Position numbers and translations under genes: made by a program
Part shown: piece by piece, positions 16,166-24,225 of the stretch
Layout of the letters: the number at the start of each line of letters is the position of its first letter
Numbering within the stretch: the first letter of the stretch is position 1
Notes under the pieces: generated by a model
The model's input: the letters and a program-made list of their open reading frames with translations, nothing else
Told to the model about the DNA's origin: nothing
Databases searched by the model: none
Assembly: GCF_022179325.1 (NCBI RefSeq)
Contig: NZ_BPQQ01000066.1
Location: 1 to 48,483 of the forward strand
Source: Methylobacterium isbiliense
GTDB taxonomy: Bacteria; Pseudomonadota; Alphaproteobacteria; Rhizobiales; Beijerinckiaceae
Reading direction: 5' to 3'
Length of the DNA stretch: 48,483 nt

Positions 16166-17128
16166 ATGCCTCGCGCCTTCCCCTCCCGGTCAGCAGCCGG
16201 GCCGAATCGGATCAACCTCTACGAAGAGATCACCTCCAAGATCATAGCGGAGCTCGAGGCGGGCCGGCTCCCCTGGGTACAGCCCTGGGGCTCGTCCGCC
16301 GTGGCGGCGCCGCTCGCCATGCCCAAGAACGCCGCGACCGGCCGGCAATATTCAGGCATTAACGTCCTGATCCTCTGGGGCGCCGTCGTCGCCCGCGGCT
16401 TCTCCGGCCAGAGCTGGCTCACCTTCCGACAGGCGCTCTCGCTGGGCGGGAACGTACGCAAGGGAGAGCGCGGCACGACGGTCGTGTACGCCGACCGCTT
16501 CGTCCCCGATGACGAGCGAAAGCGAGCGCGGGAGACCGGCGACGAAGCCCAGGCGATCCCGTTTCTGAAGCGCTTCACCGTTTTCTCGACCGACCAATGC
16601 GAAGGCCTTCCCGAGGACATCGTGACCGCGCCGGTGCCGGTCCCCGAGGGCCTGATCCTGCCCGAGGTGGAGTCACTGCTTCGCGCCAGCCGGGCGGATC
16701 TCCGGCTCGGCGGCGACAAGGCCTTCTACGCGCCCACCCTCGACTACATCCAGGTGCCCCGGCCGGAGGCTTATTTCGAGCCGATCAACTGGCACCGGAC
16801 CGCGCTGCACGAGCTCGGTCACTGGTCGGGCCACGCCACCCGCCTCGGGCGCGATCTGTCCGGCGGCTTCGGGTCGAAGAAGTACGCGCAGGAGGAGCTG
16901 GTGGCGGAGATGTGCGCGGCCTTCTGCTGCGCGACGCTCGGCATCACGCCGACCGTGCGCCATGCCGATTACATCGGCTCCTGGCTCGACGTGCTGCGTG
17001 AGGACAGCAAGGCGATCGTGCGCGCGGCGTCCGCCGCCTCGAAAGCGGCCGATTACCTGCTCGCGTTTCGGTCCGGCGTTCACCAGCCCGCGACCACGCC
17101 GGCGGACGACGACCAGGAGGCGGTGTGA
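16166..17128 (+). CDS. ardC: ArdC-like antirestriction protein with zincin domain
   Basis: 320-aa protein. The N-terminal half is the ArdC ssDNA-binding domain (NRINLYEEITSKIIAELEAG, LPWVQPW, YSGINVLILWG, WLTFRQALSLGGNVRKGERG, TTVVYADRF). The C-terminal half is a zincin-like metallopeptidase with HELGHWSGHATRL (HExxH near residue 214) and EELVAEMCAAF carrying the third ligand Glu. ArdC proteins shield incoming plasmid DNA from host restriction. It opens the plasmid core block and carries the shared leader motif upstream; GGAG precedes the ATG at 16166. Its stop overlaps the next gene's start (TGATG). Confidence 0.92.
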   Translation: MPRAFPSRSAAGPNRINLYEEITSKIIAELEAGRLPWVQPWGSSAVAAPLAMPKNAATGRQYSGINVLILWGAVVARGFSGQSWLTFRQALSLGGNVRKGERGTTVVYADRFVPDDERKRARETGDEAQAIPFLKRFTVFSTDQCEGLPEDIVTAPVPVPEGLILPEVESLLRASRADLRLGGDKAFYAPTLDYIQVPRPEAYFEPINWHRTALHELGHWSGHATRLGRDLSGGFGSKKYAQEELVAEMCAAFCCATLGITPTVRHADYIGSWLDVLREDSKAIVRAASAASKAADYLLAFRSGVHQPATTPADDDQEAV

Positions 17129-17877
17129 TGCGCTTCCGTCGCTGGCCTCGTGTCGAGCCTTATAGAGACACCTCCCGCAAGCGCGCCGCCTTCCACCGCT
17201 CGCAACGTCTTCGGCGCGAGTCACTCCCCCTCTTCGCCGAGCTGATCGCCGAAACCCAGCACGACGCCGACAGCGAGATGGCGCGCCGCGCCGTATGGTG
17301 GCCGGAGCAGCAGCAGGAAAGCCGCAACCGACGAGCGGCAGAGTGGAGACAAGCCCGCACCCGCCTGTTCGCCCATGGCGACAATGTCCGTGCGCGGCTC
17401 CACGAGCTTTGGCGCACGTGCCCCTATCCGGCGGACCCCGCCTACCTTCACGGGCTCCTGACAAACTACGATCGGGGTCGCTTCGATCTGGAATGCCCGC
17501 CCTGGACGCCCCAGGCGCTCAAGCCCCGTATCACGCCCGACCCGGGCAGCTTCGATGAAGCCTTTCGCCAAATCGGCCGCAAGCAGGTTGGTGGCGGACC
17601 CAAGACGACAGCGGCCGACGAGTTCCTGTTCTGCGGAAATCTTGGCGCGGGCCTGATTTTCCTGACGTCGCGCGTCCGGCTGATCGAGCCCAACGAGAGC
17701 TTCTATACGCCGTCCAACATGCGCCTACGGGACAGCTATGTCGGCCGGAGTAGGCACTGGGTCGACATAGAGGTGCGCGGCCCTTGCTCGGATGCCGACC
17801 TCGTCGTGATCGAGCGGCTTGCTCGCGAGGCCGACCAGCGTCCCGTCCTCGTCCACCGCGCGGGGCGCCAGCGATGA
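17128..17877 (+). CDS. hypothetical protein, ardC-coupled
   Basis: 249-aa soluble protein. The N-terminal third is rich in Arg and Gln and predicted helical (RRESLPLFAELIAETQHDAD, EQQQESRNRRAAEWRQARTR). The C-terminal part is more globular (TAADEFLFCGNLGAGLIFLT, RDSYVGRSRHWVDIEVRG). No family recognised. The ATG at 17128 overlaps the ardC stop; a GTG three nt upstream is an alternative. The stop overlaps the next small frame by 4 nt, so it belongs to the ardC transcript. Confidence 0.7.
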   Translation: MRFRRWPRVEPYRDTSRKRAAFHRSQRLRRESLPLFAELIAETQHDADSEMARRAVWWPEQQQESRNRRAAEWRQARTRLFAHGDNVRARLHELWRTCPYPADPAYLHGLLTNYDRGRFDLECPPWTPQALKPRITPDPGSFDEAFRQIGRKQVGGGPKTTAADEFLFCGNLGAGLIFLTSRVRLIEPNESFYTPSNMRLRDSYVGRSRHWVDIEVRGPCSDADLVVIERLAREADQRPVLVHRAGRQR

Positions 17878-18240
17878 CCAGCTCCGATCCTCCTCCTTCG
17901 TTTGGGCACAATGGCGGTCCTCGGCTCGAAGAGCCGGACCGTAACGCTCGCGGGCGCTGCCGCGAATGCCGCCATTAACGGGCGCCGTGGGACGCCGAAC
18001 TTCGCGCCTACGAGTGGTTTCGCCTCGGCCTCTCGCGCCGGCGGGTGCGCCGGCCGCGGGCGCGTGCGACCGCGTCGTGCTGAGCCCGGGCGGCCCGCCC
18101 ACCTTCTCGGCAACCACGGCCGAGTTCGGCTGTCGCAACTTCGACCGGAGGCCGCCCGAGCCCAAACCCGTCGGTGGCGGCTTTGTGACGATCTGGGAGA
18201 ACGGCCACGTCGTGTGGCAGGGCGCTGAGGAGGCGATCCG
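17874..18240 (+). pseudogene. Cys-containing 'GHNGG' protein, broken by a stop and a frameshift
   Basis: The first frame reads MTSSDPPPSFGHNGGPRLEE and then ARGRCRECRH before a TAA at 17976-17978. Past that stop, the same frame continues RAPWDAELRAYEWFRLGLSR, and then another frame carries on as AGACDRVVLSPGGPPTFSAT, AEFGCRNF and GGFVTIWENGHVVWQGAEEA. Together they make one small protein of about 120 residues with paired cysteines (CREC, CDRV, CRNF), perhaps metal-binding. It is common for alphaproteobacterial plasmid proteins to begin GHNGGPPL. Two lesions (nonsense plus indel near 18045) would be needed, so this is decay or poor sequence. The start overlaps the preceding stop. Confidence 0.5.
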
Positions 18241-18353
18241 GTGCGGTTCCTCCAGGCCGACACGCTCTCTCCTACGCTCCCTTAGGCGTCGTCGCAGAGG
18301 CGTACCGCGCCGCTGGGGCCGAGGTGATCAACCTGGACCCGTCCGGGATGTAA
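18241..18353 (+). pseudogene. small protein, single-base frameshift
   Basis: A GTG-started frame (VRFLQADTLSP) is followed one base out of phase by YAPLGVVAEAYRAAGAEVIN then LDPSGM and a TAA at 18351-18353. Restoring one base gives a 37-aa peptide. The high GC3 in both parts suggests real coding. No family recognised. It directly precedes the ParB leader. Confidence 0.35.
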
Positions 18354-18368
18354 GGGCGGCCCGGCTCG

Positions 18369-18454
18369 GAGAGGGAGAGGAGGGAGTGGGTCTTTGTGTC
18401 GGGTCGAGAAGTCGAGAGAGAGGTTTTCGGCCGGCCCGGCACGGAGAACCGACC
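18369..18454 (+). promoter_or_regulatory. shared leader motif upstream of the ParB-like gene
   Basis: GAGAGGGAGAGGAGGG (18369-18384), TCGAGAGAGAG (18412-18422), a 6-nt spacer, GGCCGGCCCG, then GGAG and the start codon 32 nt after the core. Same architecture as before ardC and the strawberry-notch gene. Confidence 0.55.
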
Positions 18455-20629
18455 ATGGCACAAGCCGTCCAGAAGATCGTGCTCAGCACCTCGCGGGACA
18501 TCCCGTTCAACAAGCTCGTCCTGTCGCAGTCGAACGTCCGGCGCCTGAAGGCGGGCGTCTCGATCGAGGAACTCGCTGAGGACATCGCCCGTCGCGGCCT
18601 GCTGCAAAGCCTCAATGTCCGGCCCATGCGCGACGCCGAAGGCCAGGAGACCGGCCTTTACGAGGTCCCCGCGGGCGGGCGGCGCTATCGCGCCCTCGAG
18701 CGCCTGGTGAAGGCGAAGCGTCTGGCGAAGACCGCGCCCGTTCCTTGCGTCCTTGCTCGCGCCGATGAGGGCGTCTCCGCCGAGGAGGACAGCCTCGCTG
18801 AGAACGTACAGCGGGTGGCGCTCCACCCCCTCGACCAGTTCCGGGCCTTCCAGTCGCTTCGCGAGCAGGGCCTTGGCGAGGAAGAGATCGCGGCCCGCTT
18901 CTTCGTCGGCCCGCAGATCGTGCGACAGCGGCTCAAGCTCGCGGCTGTCAGCCCCAAGCTCCTCGACGTCTACGCCGAGGATGGGATGACGCTTGAACAG
19001 CTCATGGCGTTCACCGTGACCAACGACCATGCCCGCCAGGAGCAGGCCTGGGAGGTCCTCGAGCGCTCCTACAACAAGGAGCCCTACTATATCCGCAGGC
19101 TCCTCACCGAAGGCGCGGTCCGCGCCTCGGACCGGCGCGCGAAGTTCGTCGGGCCCGAAACCTACGAAGCCGCCGGCGGCGTGGTCTTGCGCGACCTGTT
19201 CCAGGCCGACGACGGCGGCTGGCTCCAGGATGCGGCGCTCCTCGACCGCCTCCTCACGGAGAAGCTGCAGGCGGAGGCGCAAGGGATCGCCACTGAGGGC
19301 TGGAAGTGGATCAACGTCGCGGCGGACTTTCCTTACGGCCACAGTACGGGCCTGCGGAGGTTGCGCGCGCTCGGCCCCGTCCTCACGGCCGAGGAGCAGG
19401 CGACCTACGACGCCCTCCAGACGGAATACGGCACCCTCGAGGAGCAATACGCCGACTCGCCCGATGACCTTCCCGAGGAGGTCGACGCGCGCCTCGGCGA
19501 GATCGAGGCCGCGCTCGACGTGTTCCACAACCGGGCGCCACAGTTCGATCCGGTCGAGGTCGCCCGCGCGGGCGCCTTTGTCAGCGTCGGCGCCTCGGGC
19601 GAGCTCAAGGTTGAGCGCGGGTTCGTTCGGCCCGAGGACGAAGCGCCGATCGAGCCGGAGATCCCGGCGGGCGGCAAGGGGGGCGACGAGAACGCCGCGT
19701 TGGGGGGCAACGATGCTGGCACGCCGCCAGCGGTGCAGCGCGCGGTCATCACCATCGGCGGCGCGAGCGAGCCCGAGCCGGCCGAGGAAGACGAGGGCCT
19801 GAAACCTTTGCCCGAGCGGCTGATGATGGAGCTCACGGCTCACCGCACGCTTGCGCTGCGCGACGCGGTGGCGAATGATTCCCACGTCGCGCTCACCGCC
19901 CTCCTCCATAAGCTCGTGACCGATACCATCGCGCGCTCCCCCAGCTCGGGCGGGTGCCTGGAGGCCTCGGTCCGGCATGTGTTCTTCTCGGCCCAAGCGG
20001 CTGACCTGAAGGACAGCCCGTCCGCGCGCGCCGTGGACGAGCGGCAGAAGGCCTGGGCGGCGGACATGCCCGTAGGCGAGGACCAGGCGCTGTGGGATTG
20101 GATCGACGCGCTCGACCAAGCGAGCCGTCTGGCGCTCCTCGCGCACTGCGTCAGCTTCGGGGTCAACGCGCTCGTCGAGAAGGTCGACCGCTACGGCGGC
20201 GCAGGCCTGTCGCAGCATGGGCTGGAGCGGCGCATGGCCCAAGCCGACCGGCTCGCCCGGGCCGTCGGGCTTGACATGGCCGAGGCGGGATGGACGCCGA
20301 CCGCGGAGAACTATCTCGGCCGCGTCACGAAAGCTCGCATTCTGGAGGCGGTGCGCGAGGCCAAGGGGGAGCAGGCGGCGCAGCTCATCGACCACCTCAA
20401 GAAAGGCGACATGGCGAAGGAGGCCGAACGGCTCCTCGCCGACACCGGCTGGGTGCCCGAGCCGCTGCGGACGCCGGGGCTCGAGTCCCCTCCCCTCCCC
20501 CTCAGGTCCGCCAACGACGAGCCGATCGGAGCCCACGCGGATCTCGACCGGAACGATCTGCCGGCATTCCTGACGGAGGTCGGGAATGAGGGGGAGACCG
20601 ACGGGCCGCACCTCGTCGCCGCCGAGTGA
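18455..20629 (+). CDS. large ParB/RepB-like nuclease-fold plasmid protein
   Basis: 724-aa protein. Residues about 15-115 form a ParB/Srx N-terminal domain (FNKLVLSQSNVRRLKAGVSI, GRRYRALERLVKAKRLAKTA, EEDSLAENVQRVALHPLDQF). It is followed by the ParB central helix-turn-helix (GEEEIAARFFVGPQIVRQRL). The long C-terminal region is helical with an acidic linker near 380-450 and has no recognised domain. Such oversized ParB-like proteins are common next to strawberry-notch, Toprim and ArdC genes on alphaproteobacterial plasmids and are distinct from the repB partition gene at 45.6 kb. The ATG at 18455 has GGAG upstream. A perfect rho-independent terminator follows the stop. Confidence 0.88.
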   Translation: MAQAVQKIVLSTSRDIPFNKLVLSQSNVRRLKAGVSIEELAEDIARRGLLQSLNVRPMRDAEGQETGLYEVPAGGRRYRALERLVKAKRLAKTAPVPCVLARADEGVSAEEDSLAENVQRVALHPLDQFRAFQSLREQGLGEEEIAARFFVGPQIVRQRLKLAAVSPKLLDVYAEDGMTLEQLMAFTVTNDHARQEQAWEVLERSYNKEPYYIRRLLTEGAVRASDRRAKFVGPETYEAAGGVVLRDLFQADDGGWLQDAALLDRLLTEKLQAEAQGIATEGWKWINVAADFPYGHSTGLRRLRALGPVLTAEEQATYDALQTEYGTLEEQYADSPDDLPEEVDARLGEIEAALDVFHNRAPQFDPVEVARAGAFVSVGASGELKVERGFVRPEDEAPIEPEIPAGGKGGDENAALGGNDAGTPPAVQRAVITIGGASEPEPAEEDEGLKPLPERLMMELTAHRTLALRDAVANDSHVALTALLHKLVTDTIARSPSSGGCLEASVRHVFFSAQAADLKDSPSARAVDERQKAWAADMPVGEDQALWDWIDALDQASRLALLAHCVSFGVNALVEKVDRYGGAGLSQHGLERRMAQADRLARAVGLDMAEAGWTPTAENYLGRVTKARILEAVREAKGEQAAQLIDHLKKGDMAKEAERLLADTGWVPEPLRTPGLESPPLPLRSANDEPIGAHADLDRNDLPAFLTEVGNEGETDGPHLVAAE

Positions 20630-20673
20630 CGCATGTCCTGGCGCTGGGAGCGCAGGCGCTCCCGGCCAGTTCC

Positions 20674-20708
20674 GAGCCCGGCCGCCGTGCCGGGCTCTTT
20701 TCTTTTTC
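20674..20708 (+). terminator. rho-independent terminator after the ParB-like gene
   Basis: GAGCCCGGC (20674-20682) pairs with GCCGGGCTC (20689-20697) around a 6-nt loop and is followed by TTTTCTTTTT. It closes the ParB-like transcription unit 45 nt after the stop. Confidence 0.85.
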
Positions 20709-20727
20709 CTCACACAGGAGGCCTGCC

Positions 20728-21321
20728 ATGGGCTGGCTCTACATGCGCTCGATCGGAAGCCATTCCGGCCCGCGCCAATACTTGGACGACCAGTTCACCT
20801 CTGAACGACCCGAGCTGCGGTGCCGCGTGCTGCGTTCAGCGCTCGTTTCCAAGCGGGTCTACTACGCCGCGGTCGAGTTCCTCCGACCCGAGGTGCCGCG
20901 AGAGGTCGCCGCAATCGTCTGCCTCATTCGCTACAACCCGCGCGACCGCGACGGCACCGTGTTCGGGTACAAGGACATGGACGAGGGCATGGGACCCTGC
21001 GAGGCCGAATGCCCGGAGCAGATCCTCGACCTTCTCACTCCGACTGACCGGCAGCATGCGCTCGCATGGCGAGCACGCTGCCGTCGGAATGCAGCCGTCA
21101 GGCGAGCCCGGGCCGCCAAGCCGGCGCCCCGGCCCGGTCAGACGATCGTGTTCGACCGGCCGCTCGCCTTCCAAGATGGCCGCAGCCTTGATCGATTCGA
21201 GGTGGTCGCGAACACGCGCAGCCGCGGGACGATGCTCTTCCGCGATCCGAAAGAGGGCGCGTTGTACCGCATTCCGAACGTGAGGCGGCTCGACTACCGG
21301 CTCGACGAACCGGCCACCTGA
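20728..21321 (+). CDS. hypothetical plasmid protein (MGWLYM-type, DUF6927-like)
   Basis: 197-aa soluble protein starting MGWLYMRSIGSHSGPRQYLD. It contains CRVLRSALVSKRVYYAAVEF, DGTVFGYKDMDEGMGPCEAE, CPEQILDLL and a C-terminal beta-rich part ending LYRIPNVRRLDYRL. Proteins with this start and a KDM-E-x-GP-x-x-x-x-CP motif recur next to ParB-like/strawberry-notch genes on plasmids; I believe they are grouped as DUF6927 but cannot confirm it. AGGAGG precedes the ATG at 20728. The gene sits between two terminators and so forms its own unit. Function unknown. Confidence 0.75.
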   Translation: MGWLYMRSIGSHSGPRQYLDDQFTSERPELRCRVLRSALVSKRVYYAAVEFLRPEVPREVAAIVCLIRYNPRDRDGTVFGYKDMDEGMGPCEAECPEQILDLLTPTDRQHALAWRARCRRNAAVRRARAAKPAPRPGQTIVFDRPLAFQDGRSLDRFEVVANTRSRGTMLFRDPKEGALYRIPNVRRLDYRLDEPAT

Positions 21322-21347
21322 GCGGATCTGTCCTGCCAGCATCACGA

Positions 21348-21375
21348 GGCCCGGCGCGCTGCGCCGGGCCTTTTC
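21348..21375 (+). terminator. rho-independent terminator
   Basis: GGCCCGGCGC (21348-21357) pairs with GCGCCGGGCC (21361-21370) and is followed by TTTTC. It ends the short unit starting at 20728. Confidence 0.8.
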
Positions 21376-21388
21376 TCGTGGAGCGGCT

Positions 21389-21484
21389 TGAGAGGGAAAG
21401 GAGGGCCGAGACGGGGTGAGCCGGAGAAGGGTCGAGAGAGAGCACCCGCCGGCCGGTCCGTTCCGCTCTCCTGGATCAGCCGCC
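21389..21484 (+). promoter_or_regulatory. shared leader motif upstream of the strawberry-notch gene
   Basis: GAGAGGGAAAGGAGGG (21389-21404), TCGAGAGAGAG (21432-21442), an 8-nt spacer and GGCCGGTCCG, with the start codon 42 nt after the core. It matches the leaders at 16081 and 18369. Confidence 0.55.
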
Positions 21485-24045
21485 ATGCACCTGTCCTCCG
21501 CTTTCGCCGACGCGCCTGCAACCGCTTCCGCGTCCGATCTCCCGTTCCCAACCGCTCCGTCCGACCGCGCCGCCGCGCTGCTCCGCGCCGCCGAACACCT
21601 GCTGTCCATCCTCGAGCGAGGTCTCGGGATCGACGCTGCCGGCCTTCGCGCCGCCATGATCGATGCCTTCGGTTCCTCCGACGCCGCCGGCGCTTGGGCC
21701 TGGAAAGACGCCTATGAGGCCTGCGAGGCGGCGCAGCTCCTGTTCCTTCGTCGGTTCGGACCGGCGATCAACGCGCGTCCTGCTGCCGCCCAGCTCGCGA
21801 TGTTGGCAAAGGTCGTGGCGCTCGTGCCCTCCCAGACGAGGCGTTCGGAGGAGAGCCAGGCGCTGCAGCAATTCTCCACCCCGCTGCCGCTGGCCTTCGT
21901 TGCGGCCTGCGCCGCTGCGATCACGCCTGCGGACCTCGTCCTGGAGCCCTCCGCCGGCACGGGGCTGCTCGCCGTCTTCGCAGAGCTGGCGCGCGCCTCG
22001 CTCGTCTTGAACGAGCTGGGCGACGCCCGCGCGGAACTCCTCACCCGACTCTTCCCGGCCACGATCGTCACCCGCCATGACGCGGCGCATATCCACGATC
22101 ATCTCGACCCGGCCATACGGCCATCCGTCGTGATGATGAACCCGCCCTTCTCTGCCGGCGCGCATGTTGAGGGCCGCGTTGCCGACGCCGCCCTCCGGCA
22201 CGTCAGCTCGGCGCTCGCCCGTCTGCCAGAGGATGGTCGCCTCGTCGCGATCACGGGCGCCAGCCTGTCGCCCGAGAGCCCGTCCTGGCGCGGTGCCTTC
22301 GTGCGCTTGCAGGAGCGTGGGCGCGTCGTGTTCAGCGCCGCCATCGACGGCCGGGCCTATGCCCGCCACGGCACGACGACAGACACCCGGCTCACGGTGA
22401 TCGACCGCGTGCCGGCAGCCGATCCTTCCTGCTTTCCGGAATCGCCCGGGGTTGCTTCGGACGCGGCCACGCTGCTCCGGTGGGTGGCCGAGTACGTGCC
22501 GCCTCGCACGGCGATCACGGCGAGCCGGACAAGTGTCGTCCCGACCCTCCGCAAGGCCGCTTCTCCGGTCCCACGGTCATCGGCGCGCGTGGCGCGTCCG
22601 CTCGCGCCCGTTGCCGCCGATGCGGTCGAGCTCGGCTACGAGACCTGCGACTGGGCGCCTGCCCAGGGGCGTCCCCTCAGCGAGGCGCTCTACGAGCCGT
22701 ACGCGCTTCAGTCAGTCCGCATCCCGGACGGGGCCGCACATCCGACTCCGCTCGTTCAGTCCGCGGCGATGGCCTCGGTCGCCCTGCCGAAGCCGAGCTA
22801 TCGGCCGCACCTGCCGTCGAGGCTCGTTGCGATGGGGCCTCTGTCCGACGCGCAGCTCGAGACGGTGGTCTACGCCGGGGAAGCCCATGCGGGGCACCTC
22901 GCCGGCTCCTGGACGGTCGACGCGACCTTCGACCAGGTCTCGGCTGCGGCCGACGCTGCGGAAGGCGCAGTCCGCTTTCGACGCGGGTTCATGCTGGGAG
23001 ACGGCACCGGCGCGGGCAAGGGCCGCCAAGTCGCGGGCATCATCCTCGACAACTGGCTAAAGGGTCGCCGGCGCGCTGTCTGGGTCTCGAAGTCCGACAC
23101 GCTGATCGAGGACGCGCAGCGCGACTGGTCGGCGCTCGGCCAGGAGCGCCTCCTCATCCAGCCGCTGTCGCGCTTCCGCCAGGGCGCGCCCATCCGCCTT
23201 GACGAGGCGATCCTGTTCACGACCTACGCCACGCTTCGCTCCGACGCCCGAGAGGAGCGCTGCTCGCGGCTCCAGCAGATCCTGGACTGGTTAGGGCCCG
23301 ACTTCGACGGAGTGATCGTCTTCGACGAGAGCCACGCCATGCAGAATGCCGCAGGCTCCAAGAGCGAACGCGGCGATACCGCGCCCTCGCAGCAGGGCCG
23401 CGCGGGACTGCGCCTGCAGCACGCGCTGCCCGACGCCCGCGTGCTCTACGTCTCGGCGACCGGGGCGACCACGGTCCATAACCTCGCCTATGCGCAGCGG
23501 TTGGGGCTCTGGGGCGGCGAGGACTTCCCGTTCGCCACCCGCGCCGAGTTCGTCCAGGCGATCGAGGCCGGTGGCGTCGCCGCGATGGAGGTGCTCGCCC
23601 GCGACCTGAAGAGCCTCGGGCTCTACACCGCCCGCTCGCTCTCCTATGAGGGCGTGGAATACGAGCTGGTAGACCACGAGCTCACCCCCGAGCAGACCCG
23701 CATCTACGATGCCTATGCCGGCGCGTTCGAGGTCATCCACAACAACCTCTCGGCCGCGATGGAAGCGGCGAACATCACCGGGGCGGAAGGCACGTTGAAC
23801 CGGCAAGCCAAGTCGGCCGCGCGCTCGGCATTCGAAAGCGCGAAACAGCGCTTCTTCAACCACCTGATCACGGCGATGAAGACGCCGACGCTGATCCGCA
23901 GCGTCGAGCGGGACCTCAGCGAGGGCCACGCCTGCGTCGTCCAGATCGTGTCGACCGGCGAGGCGCTGATGGAGCGCCGCCTCGCGGAGATCCCGACCGA
24001 GGAGTGGGGCGACGTCGCCGTCGACATCACTCCGCGCGAATACGT
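21485..24045 (+). pseudogene. strawberry-notch helicase / N6 methylase fusion, 5' part, interrupted by RIT element
   Basis: The first 853 residues of a 1450-aa protein. An N-terminal methyltransferase-like region has VLEPSAGTGLLAVFAE (near 153) and the catalytic-type MNPPFSAG (near 218). A strawberry-notch SF2 helicase follows with Walker A LGDGTGAGKGRQVAGI (near 505), the DESH box IVFDESHAMQ (near 614) and VSATGATTVHNLAY. The frame is cut after TPREYV by a RIT insertion (TACGT duplicated) and resumes at 30463; 2561 plus 1792 nt equals exactly 1451 codons. Homologs are plasmid- or phage-borne and may modify or remodel DNA. In this copy only a truncated protein ending PKSPLC could be made. The start at 21485 follows the shared leader; the ribosome binding site is weak. 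Confidence 0.88.
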
Positions 24046-24046
24046 G

Positions 24047-24066
24047 TTATGCCGAGATCGGCATAA
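24047..24066. repeat. palindrome at the left outer end of the RIT element
   Basis: TTATGCCGAGATCGGCATAA: 9-bp arms around a GA spacer. It lies in the 27 bases present only at the left end, between the target duplication and the 153-bp repeat. Its half-site resembles GTTATGCTGAG inside the inverted repeat, so it may be a recombinase core-like site. Confidence 0.6.
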
Positions 24067-24072
24067 GACATT

Positions 24073-24225
24073 ATATCCCAAGTCCCCGTTATGCTGAGTG
24101 GGGATGGTCAAGGTCTTGGTAGGACGAGCCATTTGCCGCCTCCGCTTGGCATGATCCCGGTCCTCCCGCTCTCTCGACCGGAAGGACCTCATGACCACCC
24201 CTCAGCCCTCGACCTCTCGCCTGGG
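24073..24225 (+). repeat. RIT inverted repeat, left copy (153 bp)
   Basis: Identical to the reverse complement of 30305-30457 over all 153 bases I compared. It includes the ritA upstream region, its start codon at 24191 and the first 11-12 codons. Confidence 0.85.

Noticed and set aside
18272-20713. Very long open frame (813 codons) on the minus strand opposite the ParB-like gene
   Set aside because: It is the antisense shadow of a GC-rich gene with clear ParB motifs on the plus strand; the minus translation is low-complexity and shows no domain.
16128-24180. TCGAGAGAG-like sequence in the RIT repeat as a fourth member of the leader motif set
   Set aside because: It is on the opposite strand relative to ritA and lacks the GGCCGRYCCG half, so it was kept out of the motif set and mentioned only as a possible coincidence.
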